A DNA stretch of 64,000 nt from Solimicrobium sp043758755 (GTDB taxonomy: Bacteria; Pseudomonadota; Gammaproteobacteria; Burkholderiales; Burkholderiaceae_D): NCBI GenBank assembly GCA_043758755.1, contig JAYVMW010000012.1:1-64000 (forward strand), written 5' to 3'. The notes under the pieces are model-generated. The model searched no databases and had not been told where the DNA came from. It worked only from the letters and a program-made list of their open reading frames with translations. Below, piece by piece: positions 44,797 to 52,943 of the stretch (positions are counted from its first letter, which is position 1; each line of letters begins with the position of its first letter). A program made the translations under genes and the position numbers.

Positions 44797-46107
44797 ATGA
44801 ATTCGACAATGTTCGATAGATTGAGAGTGAATTTTCTAGGCTTGTTAATTTTAGGCATTAGTTTATTCACCTCATTCAGCGCGCAGGCACTTCCTGCCTT
44901 TGCAAGGCAGACCGGACAGAATTGCGTAGCCTGCCATGCCGGCGGACAGTTTCCGGAATTAACGCCGTATGGACGCCTGTTTAAATTAACCGGCTATACC
45001 ATCGGCAGCAGAACCATACCTCTGTCAGTTATGGGTGTGGTCAGTGATACCAAAAACACGAATTCAAACCTTGCCGGGCCTAAAGACGGTGCCGTGGTAT
45101 TTGGAACGGGCAGCGTATTTTTAGCCGGGAAAATCACCGACAATGTCGGTATCTTTGCGCAGGCAACTTACAATAATTACGGTGGTGACAGCGGCTATCA
45201 GGGCACCTGGGGCTCAGATAACTTCGATATGCGCTATGCGGACCGGATTATTGATGTCAACAACGATCTGATTTTTGGTGTTTCGCTCAATAACAATCCA
45301 ACCGTTTCCGATGTCTGGAATTCTGCACCAGCCTGGATCATTTATGCCCCAACCATGTTTGGTACATCGGGTCCGGATGCCGGTCCGATAGTGGGTGGAC
45401 TGGGCGGACAGGTGGCAGGACTGAGTGCCTATGCGATGTGGAATAATTTTCTGTACGCAGAAGTGGGTGCCTATAAAACAGCAAACGGTGTCTTTTCGTT
45501 TCTGAGCCAGGGCACCAATGATGCAGGCCAAACCAAATTGGCCGGTTCGAACCCGTATGCCCGGCTGGCGTTGACCCATGAGTGGGGCCCACACAATATT
45601 ATGGTCGGCGCCTTTGGACTGAATGCGAATATTCATTCGGACCCGCTCGATTTGAGCAGCGCGGTCACCAAGTATCGTGATCGTGGCGTTGACGCACAGT
45701 ATCAGTACCTGCTTGATCCACATACCGTTTCGGCCCAGTTCAGCTATGTGCGGGAAACGACAAGTAATGGAATTGCGTCCGGATATTCCGCAAATGACTC
45801 CATCACACTCAATTCGTTGCGGATAAAAGGCACTTATATTTATCAGGCTAAATATGGCGCAAGTCTGAGTTACTTCAGTACCACTGGCACCACGGACTCA
45901 ACCCTGTATGGGGCGACCAGCGTCAATTTTTCGCCCGATACCAAAGGTTGGACACCCGAAATATTTTATACGCCAATCCAGAATATCCGGATCGGGCTAC
46001 AGTATTATGCATACTCAAAATTTGATGGCGCAGGCACAAACTACAACGGCACCAATAATGCCAAAGACAACAACAATGCATTCTTATATGTTTGGGGAGC
46101 CTACTGA
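44797..46107 (+). CDS. Outer-membrane beta-barrel protein with an N-terminal c-type haem motif
   Basis: A 436-residue exported protein. The signal peptide ends about residue 31 (FSAQA). It is followed directly by ARQTGQNCVACHAGGQFPEL, one CxxCH haem site, and TPYGRLFKLTGY. The rest, about 370 residues, is rich in Gly, Tyr, Asn and alternating aromatic segments and ends LYVWGAY with a terminal aromatic, as in outer-membrane barrels. The gene product may be a porin with a tethered haem. Start chosen at ATG 44797 behind AGAAGGGAA. Proteins of this kind are usually annotated simply as cytochrome c. Function not established. Confidence 0.7.
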   Translation: MNSTMFDRLRVNFLGLLILGISLFTSFSAQALPAFARQTGQNCVACHAGGQFPELTPYGRLFKLTGYTIGSRTIPLSVMGVVSDTKNTNSNLAGPKDGAVVFGTGSVFLAGKITDNVGIFAQATYNNYGGDSGYQGTWGSDNFDMRYADRIIDVNNDLIFGVSLNNNPTVSDVWNSAPAWIIYAPTMFGTSGPDAGPIVGGLGGQVAGLSAYAMWNNFLYAEVGAYKTANGVFSFLSQGTNDAGQTKLAGSNPYARLALTHEWGPHNIMVGAFGLNANIHSDPLDLSSAVTKYRDRGVDAQYQYLLDPHTVSAQFSYVRETTSNGIASGYSANDSITLNSLRIKGTYIYQAKYGASLSYFSTTGTTDSTLYGATSVNFSPDTKGWTPEIFYTPIQNIRIGLQYYAYSKFDGAGTNYNGTNNAKDNNNAFLYVWGAY

Positions 46108-46169
46108 TGAAGCCCTCAACTCCTAATGCAGTTCACATTAAAAACACATCGCGATCAATGGAGATCAAA

Positions 46170-46808
46170 ATGAAAGGGATTCAGATAGCAATAATAGTGG
46201 CGCTGGGCGTGCTGGCTTCGGGTTGTTCAAATGTTGAACGTTCCCGGGATCTGAATAATGCCAGCGTATCACCTGCTGTTACGGCAGTGCAAGTTTGCTC
46301 GAATTGTCATGGCGTTGATGGTAATCCCATATCACCTATCTACCCCCGCCTGGCCGGACAGCAGGAAGATTATGTGATTAGCCAGTTGAAAAATTTCCGC
46401 AGTCAACATCGTTCGGATCCTGAAGGATATGAATATATGTGGGGCCTGAGCCGGAATTTGACGGATGAACAGATTGTCGGTCTTGCCAAATATTACGCAA
46501 AGCAGACACCGCGTCACGATGATGAAAAGCTGGACCCCAAACTTATTGCTGAAGGCAAGGAAATTTATGAAAAGGGTGTGCCGGAACAAAACGTGATTGC
46601 CTGCTCTTCCTGTCATGGCGACAAGGCGCAGGGTATTGGCGCCTTTCCAAGGTTGGCGAACCAGCATGCAGATTATCTGGAAAAACAATTGAATGTATTC
46701 CAGAATACTAAGCAACGACCCGATACGCCCATGGAATTTGTTGTGCATCCGTTGACCGGACCCAACAAACAGGCTGTTGCAGCTTATCTGCAATCATTTC
46801 CAGAGTAA
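46170..46808 (+). CDS. Dihaem cytochrome c lipoprotein
   Basis: A 212-residue lipoprotein with signal and lipobox LASGC (cysteine about residue 19) and two cytochrome c domains, each with a CxxCH site: CSNCHG (about residue 45) and CSSCHG (about 148). Arrangement and length resemble cytochrome c4/c553-type dihaem proteins. The lipid anchor would place it on the inner or outer membrane facing the periplasm. ATG 46170 has a TGGAG site. It follows the haem-barrel gene by 62 bases and probably shares its transcript. Confidence 0.82.
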   Translation: MKGIQIAIIVALGVLASGCSNVERSRDLNNASVSPAVTAVQVCSNCHGVDGNPISPIYPRLAGQQEDYVISQLKNFRSQHRSDPEGYEYMWGLSRNLTDEQIVGLAKYYAKQTPRHDDEKLDPKLIAEGKEIYEKGVPEQNVIACSSCHGDKAQGIGAFPRLANQHADYLEKQLNVFQNTKQRPDTPMEFVVHPLTGPNKQAVAAYLQSFPE

Positions 46809-46853
46809 AAATATCTAATCAAATTTTGATTAACCAAATAATTGGAGATTTCA

Positions 46854-47420
46854 ATGAAAAAATTCCTGATACTCTGCGCGTTGGGGTTGATTTGTAATTC
46901 ACCGGCATTTTCTGCAGATACATTCATCATGGATCCTGAATACACAATCCCTTCTTTTGAAGTGGGACATTTAGGCTTCACGACTCAACGCGGCCGGTTT
47001 GACAAGGCTGAAGGGAAAGTGGTGCTGGATATCCCGGCCAAGAAGGGCAGTGTTGAATTTATTGTTCATACCAAGTCGCTTGACATGGGCTCAAAAGCAT
47101 GGACTGTCCATGTTCGTTCGGAAGGATTGTTCGATGTCGAAAAATTTCCGACCATGACTTTCAAATCAGATAATCTGATTTTTGAAGGTGATAAAGTAGT
47201 CGCAGCCGAAGGGCAGTTTACATTGCTGGGTATTACAAAACCCCTGAAAATCACCGTGAACCATTTTAATTGTTCTATTAATGCATTAGTCAACAAATAT
47301 ATGTGCTCAGGTGATATCACTACCACAATCAAGCGTTCAGATTACGGGATGGTTAAATATATTCCAACGGTCAGTGATGAAATTCAAATCAACGTTCCAG
47401 TTGAATCCTATCGCCAGTAA
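46854..47420 (+). CDS. YceI family periplasmic protein (copy 1)
   Basis: A 188-residue protein with a signal peptide ending SPAFSA and a full YceI lipocalin-like domain (about residues 24-186). Motifs include YTIPSFEVGHLGFTTQRGRF and LFDVEKFPTMTFKS. YceI proteins bind polyisoprenoids such as quinones in a hydrophobic pocket. ATG 46854 has a TGGAGAT site. Its stop overlaps the start of the second YceI gene. Confidence 0.9.
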   Translation: MKKFLILCALGLICNSPAFSADTFIMDPEYTIPSFEVGHLGFTTQRGRFDKAEGKVVLDIPAKKGSVEFIVHTKSLDMGSKAWTVHVRSEGLFDVEKFPTMTFKSDNLIFEGDKVVAAEGQFTLLGITKPLKITVNHFNCSINALVNKYMCSGDITTTIKRSDYGMVKYIPTVSDEIQINVPVESYRQ

Positions 47421-48028
47421 TGAAGCTAAAAGAATCAAAGTTAAATCTTTGGCAGGTTGCGGGATGGCTGTTCAGCTTTCCCGTGGCTGTTTTGTTTTTT
47501 TGTGCCCCGGTTTTTTCTGCTGAAAAGTTTGTCTTTGACGAAGTGCACAGCATTCCCCAATTTGAGTTCAGCCATCTTGGGGTGACCACCCAGACCGGGC
47601 GGTTTGATGTGGCCAAAGGAGTTATTTATATTGACTTTGCCGCACACAAAGGCAGCGTTTATTACGAAATTGAAGCTGCTTCCCTGAACATGGGCTATGG
47701 GACAGAAACGCCCGAATCGGCCGGCTATCGCCTGTTCAATGTATCGACTTTTCCAACTATTCAATTTAAATCAGGGAAACTGATTTTTAATTCGAAAAAT
47801 GAAATTACGGCAGCAGTGGGCAAACTGACTTTGCTTGGTGTGAGCAAACCATTGACTGTGACCGTCAGTAACTTCAAATGCGCCATCAATCCACTTACTA
47901 AACGCAAAACCTGTGCCTGTGACGTGAGAGCGACTTTGATGCGTACTGACTTTGGCATGATTCAATATATACCCGGCATCAGCGACTTAATTATTATTAA
48001 CGTCCCCGTGGAAGCCTACAAAAACTAA
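47420..48028 (+). CDS. YceI family periplasmic protein (copy 2)
   Basis: A 202-residue paralogue of the preceding protein, with a longer signal region (about residues 1-36) and a YceI domain containing HSIPQFEFSHLGVTTQTGRF and RLFNVSTFPTIQFKSG. The ATG overlaps the previous stop (TAATG), so translation is coupled. The two copies have diverged well beyond a recent duplication. The position after two haem proteins suggests a quinone- or isoprenoid-linked periplasmic redox function, which is inference. Confidence 0.9.
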   Translation: MKLKESKLNLWQVAGWLFSFPVAVLFFCAPVFSAEKFVFDEVHSIPQFEFSHLGVTTQTGRFDVAKGVIYIDFAAHKGSVYYEIEAASLNMGYGTETPESAGYRLFNVSTFPTIQFKSGKLIFNSKNEITAAVGKLTLLGVSKPLTVTVSNFKCAINPLTKRKTCACDVRATLMRTDFGMIQYIPGISDLIIINVPVEAYKN

Positions 48029-48046
48029 AAAGGGTGAGACGTGATC

Positions 48047-48069
48047 GGCAGGTAATTAATTTACCTGCC
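48047..48069. repeat. Inverted repeat between convergent genes
   Basis: GGCAGGTAA and TTACCTGCC form perfect 9-bp arms with a five-base loop, 18 bases after the second yceI gene. There is no T-tract, so it is at best a weak terminator. Confidence 0.5.
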
Positions 48070-48097
48070 ATTGTGATCTGGCCAGTCCTGATCTGAT

Positions 48098-48430
48098 TTA
48101 ACTCCTGGATTGATCAGCTACGTCGTATGCGGCAATCCCATAGGCAAAGAGCGACAAAAACAACAAGCATCCAGCGAGGGCGATCAGAACGGGAATCGTG
48201 AATTTTGCACCGACTAGCACGCCGATAATTCCCAGTACCCCCACAACTTTGAGGCAGGGATCCATTTCTTTCCACGACTCTTTGAGAAACTTCAGTTTAT
48301 TTCCGACCTGGGCGAAAAATCCGAATTTTTCCGGACCCGGGATGGTCGAGGCAAGAGATGAATTTGAGGGGGGAGCGCCGAATTCACTGGTGTTAATTGA
48401 GGGGGAAGTAACTGGCAAGACGTCAGGCAT
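48098..48430 (-). CDS. Small membrane protein of unknown function
   Basis: A 110-residue protein with a Ser/Pro-rich N-terminal half and two adjacent hydrophobic segments (about residues 62-78 and 79-101). No domain recognised. The start lacks a strong ribosome-binding site. It lies alone between the yceI genes and a regulator gene. Confidence 0.5.
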   Translation of the reverse strand: MPDVLPVTSPSINTSEFGAPPSNSSLASTIPGPEKFGFFAQVGNKLKFLKESWKEMDPCLKVVGVLGIIGVLVGAKFTIPVLIALAGCLLFLSLFAYGIAAYDVADQSRS

Positions 48431-48549
48431 TGGGAGTTTTCCTTAAATTGAATTTGAAATTTAATATCAAACAATATTAAGGGACCGATTCTCCTCAAGC
48501 CCAAAGCCTTATGAAATACAGTGTTACCCGGGGCTGTCTGGCTTTCTCT

Positions 48550-48996
48550 CTAGGCAGTAGGCAGACTGATCGCCTTCCCGGCTACGTGTATGGAAAGCAC
48601 GATAGCCGTGGAAGTCGAGCCAAACTTGTTGAGCTTGTCGATGATTCTCTGTAAATGCTTCACATCGGTGGCCAGCACTTTCAGTATCGCTCCGTCTTCC
48701 CCGGTCACGGTATAGCAGTCAATCACCTCTGGCTGTTGCGTGACAAAATCAACGTAAGGCTTGCCCTGCTGGGTCGATATCCGGATCAGTGCAACGATGT
48801 GGTAGCCAAAGGCCTCCGGATTGACTTTGGCGTGGTAACCCTCGATCACGCCATTGTTTTCAAGACGCCGAATCCGTTCCGATACGCTGGGTTGGCTCAG
48901 ATGAATCTGACGCCCGATTTCTGCAATGCTGGTTCTGGCATCTTTTTGCAGCAGGGCCAGGATTTTGATGTCATAAGTGTCTAATTTCGAATTCAT
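48550..48996 (-). CDS. Lrp/AsnC family transcriptional regulator
   Basis: A 148-residue regulator with an N-terminal helix-turn-helix (DARTSIAEIGRQIHLSQPSV, then SERIRRLE) and a C-terminal RAM ligand domain (about residues 65-140). These proteins bind amino acids and control their metabolism. It is divergent from lysA with 129 bases between start codons, so lysA is a plausible target; this is inference. In E. coli the corresponding regulator is LysR, a different family. Confidence 0.9.
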   Translation of the reverse strand: MNSKLDTYDIKILALLQKDARTSIAEIGRQIHLSQPSVSERIRRLENNGVIEGYHAKVNPEAFGYHIVALIRISTQQGKPYVDFVTQQPEVIDCYTVTGEDGAILKVLATDVKHLQRIIDKLNKFGSTSTAIVLSIHVAGKAISLPTA

Positions 48997-49125
48997 AGGT
49001 AAATTTCCATTTCTTTATGCTAAAACAAAGCAGTTTGAAGAGAACGGCTGTCAATGTATCTGTTTAGGATCAATTTTATTAGGTATAGTGTGCTTTGACC
49101 TTTGACCAATTCTGCACCAATTGAC

Positions 49126-50370
49126 ATGATAAATCAACAACACATTAAAAAAATTGCAAAAGAAATTCAAACTCCGTGCTGGATTTACGACGCCGCATCA
49201 ATACGGCGTCAAATAGGACGGCTGCGCCAGTTTGATGTGATCCGTTTTGCTCAAAAAGCCAGTTCCAATATTCACTTGCTGAGTCTCATGCGCGAGCAGG
49301 GCGTACTGGTTGATTCGGTTTCTCTGGGAGAAATTGAGCGGGCCCTGGCAGCAGGCTATCAGCCTGTGCAAGACAGTCATTCAGCCCCCATCGTTTTTAC
49401 TGCGGATGTCATGGACCGCCAGACTCTGGCGCGCGTGATTGAACTGAATATACCGGTCAATTGCGGATCTCCAGATATGTTGCAACAGCTTGGAGCAGCC
49501 AAATCAGGGCACCCGGTCTGGCTGCGCATCAACCCCGGCTTTGGTCACGGTCACAGCCGCAAAACCAACACCGGTGGCGAACAAAGCAAGCACGGCATAT
49601 GGCATGAACAACTCGACGAGTCGTTGCGCATCATCCAGAAAACCGGTTTGAAGCTGATCGGCCTGCACATGCATATCGGATCGGGTGTGGATTATGCGCA
49701 TCTGCAAAGTGTCTGTCTGGCCATGCAGCAGCAGGTGGCGCGAGTTCACGAGTTTGGCATGGATCTCAGTGCGATTTCAGTGGGAGGTGGTTTATCGATA
49801 CCTTACAGAGTCGGTGAGGAAGAAGTCGATACCGCGCATTATTTTGAAATCTGGCATGCCGCGCGCCAGAAAATTGAAATCATACTCGGGCATCCGGTTG
49901 CCATGGAAATTGAGCCAGGTCGTTTTCTGGTCGCACAATCCGGCGTGCTGGTGACGGAACTGCGTGCCCAGAAACAGGTCGGCAGCAATTTCTTCGCTCT
50001 GGTTGATGCCGGTTTCAATGATCTGGCCCGACCGGCCATGTATGGCAGCTATCACCGGATCACTGCGCATGCACCGGATGGCACGCCGAAAGGGGGGGCA
50101 TTACGCCCCACGGTGGTAGCCGGTCCTCTGTGTGAATCTGGTGACGTGTTCACTCAGACCGAGGGCGGTGAAATCGTTACTCAGGATTTGCCGGTGTGCG
50201 AAGTTGGCGATCTGCTGGTACTGCACGATACCGGTGCCTACGGTGCATCCATGTCTTCAAACTACAACTCCCGACCGCTGATCCCTGAAGTTCTGGTCGA
50301 CGGCGACCAGTTCCGGCTGATCCGCCGCCGCCAGACGGTGCAGGAATTGATTGCACTGGAAGTTATATAG
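49126..50370 (+). CDS. lysA: Diaminopimelate decarboxylase
   Basis: A 414-residue PLP enzyme that makes lysine from meso-diaminopimelate. The PLP lysine is in VIRFAQKASSN, with HMHIGSG, the glycine-rich SVGGGLSIPY, EPGRFLVAQSG, CESGD and GAYGASMSSNYN. The sequence closely follows the E. coli type (420 residues). The ATG at 49126 is chosen; an in-frame TTG at 49102 would add eight residues, and neither has a clear ribosome-binding site. A TATAGT -10 lies at 49084-49089. The stop overlaps the convergent PhyH gene by eight bases. Confidence 0.93.
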   Translation: MINQQHIKKIAKEIQTPCWIYDAASIRRQIGRLRQFDVIRFAQKASSNIHLLSLMREQGVLVDSVSLGEIERALAAGYQPVQDSHSAPIVFTADVMDRQTLARVIELNIPVNCGSPDMLQQLGAAKSGHPVWLRINPGFGHGHSRKTNTGGEQSKHGIWHEQLDESLRIIQKTGLKLIGLHMHIGSGVDYAHLQSVCLAMQQQVARVHEFGMDLSAISVGGGLSIPYRVGEEEVDTAHYFEIWHAARQKIEIILGHPVAMEIEPGRFLVAQSGVLVTELRAQKQVGSNFFALVDAGFNDLARPAMYGSYHRITAHAPDGTPKGGALRPTVVAGPLCESGDVFTQTEGGEIVTQDLPVCEVGDLLVLHDTGAYGASMSSNYNSRPLIPEVLVDGDQFRLIRRRQTVQELIALEVI

Positions 50371-51115
50371 CCAGTTCAGGCAGACTGGCAGACCGGGAAT
50401 CTGCAATGGGCGGGTTGTCTGCCGCACGATAGGTAAATACCATCGAATACTTGGTTTGCCCAGTCAGGTTGCGGCCTGCAGCGTGAAACAGATTGCTGGA
50501 AAAAAGCAATACATCTCCGGCCTTCAATTCAACAGGAATGGCTTGTCGCAACAATGGCTGGTTGGCCGGAAAATCCTGCTTCAAAAATTGCGCAGCATCC
50601 AGCCCCCCTACATCAATTGCGACCCTGTGGGAACCGGGGATCACCAGCAGGCAACCGTTTTCAACCGTTTCATCCCGTAAGGCCAGCCAGGCGGAAATCA
50701 ATTCGGGGCGCTGAAAATGCCAGTACCGGCTGTCCCTGTGCCAACCGGTGATGCTGGAAAACTGCGGCTGCTTGGTCATGATGCAATTGTGATGAGCCTG
50801 TGACAGTAATACATCATTTCCCAATAATTGCTTCAAAGGTTGGGCGAGATTGCTGCCGGTAGCCCAGTCAGAAATCAGCCTGCCGCGTAACGAGACATGC
50901 AGCAGGCGACGAACCGTGCCGCCACCATTTGCAGATCGTGATGCGGGTGCTCCGGGATAGCCAGTTTCTGCTTCGTATTCGACCGGAGCGACGGCCATTT
51001 GCAGTTGTTGTTCAGCGTATTCTAAAACCTGCCTGCAATAACCTGAGGTGCCGAGTTTGGGTAAGACAAGAAATCCAAGTTGATGGAATTGAGCAATTTG
51101 AGCAGGACTGAGCAT
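50363..51115 (-). CDS. Phytanoyl-CoA dioxygenase family protein
   Basis: A 250-residue non-haem iron, 2-oxoglutarate-type oxygenase of the PhyH family. The iron-binding triad is visible as HRD in GWHRDSRYW (about residue 120) and the distal histidine in FSSNLFHAAGRN; an arginine in the latter would bind the co-substrate. Substrate unknown. A 16-base perfect palindrome lies about 100 bases upstream of its start. Confidence 0.82.
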   Translation of the reverse strand: MLSPAQIAQFHQLGFLVLPKLGTSGYCRQVLEYAEQQLQMAVAPVEYEAETGYPGAPASRSANGGGTVRRLLHVSLRGRLISDWATGSNLAQPLKQLLGNDVLLSQAHHNCIMTKQPQFSSITGWHRDSRYWHFQRPELISAWLALRDETVENGCLLVIPGSHRVAIDVGGLDAAQFLKQDFPANQPLLRQAIPVELKAGDVLLFSSNLFHAAGRNLTGQTKYSMVFTYRAADNPPIADSRSASLPELAI

Positions 51116-51569
51116 ACGGGTTACACGAAATCAACAATTGGAATGAATAATTCATTTTATAGATATTTTTCCTGCAGGTAAATTTATGCTGCGCAACGGG
51201 TTGAGATCTTAAGTGATTTCCACGTGGAAATGTAGTGTGCTTTGCCTAATTTAATGGCTCATATTTGTTTGGCCGGAAATCAACTCTCGACATATAATTT
51301 CCGTAATTAAAAATACATAACGAGCAGCAACACTCAAATGGAATATTTTTATCATCGGTCGAATCAGAACCGAATCTGTACCAGATAAAAATAGCTCTTC
51401 CAGTCTGTCGGTTTACGTTCCACTGAAATTGCAAAAAGTAAAAGTTTTTCCTGCCTTTATTTGGACTGGGCAGGAATTTATTTTTTATGGGCAACACAAT
51501 TTTTTTTACTATACTGAAACTATTGATTCAGCAATGAGGCTTTCCTAATTTTCAAGGCAGGTAATTTAC
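51116..51569. other. Divergent intergenic region between PhyH and EgtB-like genes
   Basis: This 454-base AT-rich region holds a 16-base palindrome (51217-51232) and a TATACT -10 (51510-51515) with a weak TGGGCA 16 bases before it, suited to the EgtB-like gene. A minus-strand open frame at 51246-51497 is not convincing. No RNA gene recognised. Confidence 0.5.
51217..51232. promoter_or_regulatory. Perfect 16-bp palindrome, probable operator
   Basis: ATTTCCACGTGGAAAT is perfectly self-complementary with a CACGTG core. It lies between the divergent PhyH and EgtB-like genes, closer to PhyH. The size and symmetry fit a dimeric regulator site; the regulator is unknown. Confidence 0.5.
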
Positions 51570-52895
51570 ATGAATGTTTCTTATACACAGAGTCAGCATT
51601 TTTTTTCTGAAAAGCGTGTTGATGGAGGCGTGGTTTCACGGCAATTCGCCGACGCTTACCAAAATGTCCGACAGCAGACCATTAACCTGACCGTCAGCCT
51701 TTCTGTAGAAGATATGGCCGTGCAATCCATGCCATTGGCCAGTCCGGTCAAATGGCATCTGGCCCATAACAGCTGGTTTTTTGAAAAATACCTGCTGGCT
51801 CGTTATGTAAAAGATTACCTGCCGTTTCATCCTGCGTTCAACCTCATGTTCAGTTCCGGCCCGTCAGCGCATTTTGCGCGTGAACAGCGCAGCCTGATCA
51901 CCCGGCCCAGTCTGTCCGTGGTGCGCAGTTATTGCACCCACGTTGACAATGCCGTTCTGGCATTGTTGAGAAACATGCCGGATGAAGGCTACCCCATACT
52001 TGAATTGGGCCTGCAAAAAGAGATGCGGGTTCAGGAACAGATGTTGTGTGAAATTAAGCATTTGCTGGGTTCCAATCCATTTCATCCTGCCTATGTCAGC
52101 AAACCGTTAGAGCCATCTGAAAAAGTGGCGAATCTGAAGATGATGGAGCTGCGCGGCGGCATGGTGGAAATCGGCCATCCGGGATTGACCTTCTGCTTTG
52201 ACAATGAATTGCCCAAACATCGTGTTTTCTTGAATCCGTTTGCCATTGCTGACCGTAAAATCACGAACGCCGAATATCTGGCTTTCGTGAATGCCGGCGG
52301 GTATTCGGAAACCCGCTGGTGGATGGAGGAGGGACTCGAATGGCGCAAGAAGGAACGTGTCAAAGCGCCACTTTACTGGCGCAGGCTGGATGACGCCTGG
52401 CACGAATACACCTTGCACGGCTTGATGCCGCTGGACCCGAACCGTCCGGTCTGCCATATTTCCTTTTATGAAGCCGATGCCTTTGCCCGTTTTTCCGGTG
52501 CCAGATTGCCGACCGAGTTTGAATGGGAATTTGCGGCAAATTCGATTATTCCAGAATTGCCGGATATGCCGGTTTTGCTGGATGCCGCTGCAGGAAAAAC
52601 AATTGAAAACGTGTTTTTACATCCCTCAGCTGCGCGAACCGGTAACGGACTTAAGCAGTTTTTTACCGATGTCTGGGAATGGACCAGTTCCAGTTATGCG
52701 CCTTATCCCGGGGTGAAACTGAAGAATGACGAAATGACCGAAAACCATGAACGACAGATGGTCAACCAGTATGTGCTGCGCGGTGGAAGCGCAGTAACCC
52801 CGGCTGGCCACACTCGAATCAGTTATCGGAATTTCGCACCGACCCAGACGCGCCATCAATTTAGCGGAATACGATTGGCGCGCAGCATTTATTAG
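51570..52895 (+). CDS. EgtB-like protein lacking two iron-binding histidines
   Basis: A 441-residue protein with the two-domain layout of ergothioneine sulfoxide synthase EgtB: a DinB-like N-terminal part (about residues 30-180) and a formylglycine-generating-enzyme-like C-terminal part (about 185-438, with DVWEWTSSSY and VLRGGSAVTP). The first iron histidine lies in VKWHLAHNSWFFE. The second and third, normally in LNHEQQHQEL, are replaced: the segment reads LGLQKEMRVQEQML, with Lys and Val where histidines are expected. No egtD adjoins it. It is probably a pseudoenzyme or has a changed chemistry; the annotation as EgtB should be doubted. Confidence 0.8.
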   Translation: MNVSYTQSQHFFSEKRVDGGVVSRQFADAYQNVRQQTINLTVSLSVEDMAVQSMPLASPVKWHLAHNSWFFEKYLLARYVKDYLPFHPAFNLMFSSGPSAHFAREQRSLITRPSLSVVRSYCTHVDNAVLALLRNMPDEGYPILELGLQKEMRVQEQMLCEIKHLLGSNPFHPAYVSKPLEPSEKVANLKMMELRGGMVEIGHPGLTFCFDNELPKHRVFLNPFAIADRKITNAEYLAFVNAGGYSETRWWMEEGLEWRKKERVKAPLYWRRLDDAWHEYTLHGLMPLDPNRPVCHISFYEADAFARFSGARLPTEFEWEFAANSIIPELPDMPVLLDAAAGKTIENVFLHPSAARTGNGLKQFFTDVWEWTSSSYAPYPGVKLKNDEMTENHERQMVNQYVLRGGSAVTPAGHTRISYRNFAPTQTRHQFSGIRLARSIY

Positions 52896-52915
52896 TACCG
52901 GATTTTGAAATGGGG

Positions 52916-52943
52916 AAAATGGCAGCAAGGGCTGCCATTTTTT
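52916..52943. terminator. Bidirectional terminator
   Basis: AAAATGGCAGC and GCTGCCATTTT form an 11-bp stem with a four-base loop between the convergent EgtB-like gene and hutF. Confidence 0.85.

Noticed and set aside
51246..51497. Minus-strand open frame of 83 residues in the PhyH/EgtB-like gap
   Set aside because: It would start with GTG without a ribosome-binding site, has an unnatural composition and lies in an AT-rich control region.
51570..52895. Assignment of the gene symbol egtB
   Set aside because: Two expected iron-binding histidines are replaced and no egtD is adjacent, so the symbol would claim a function the sequence does not support.
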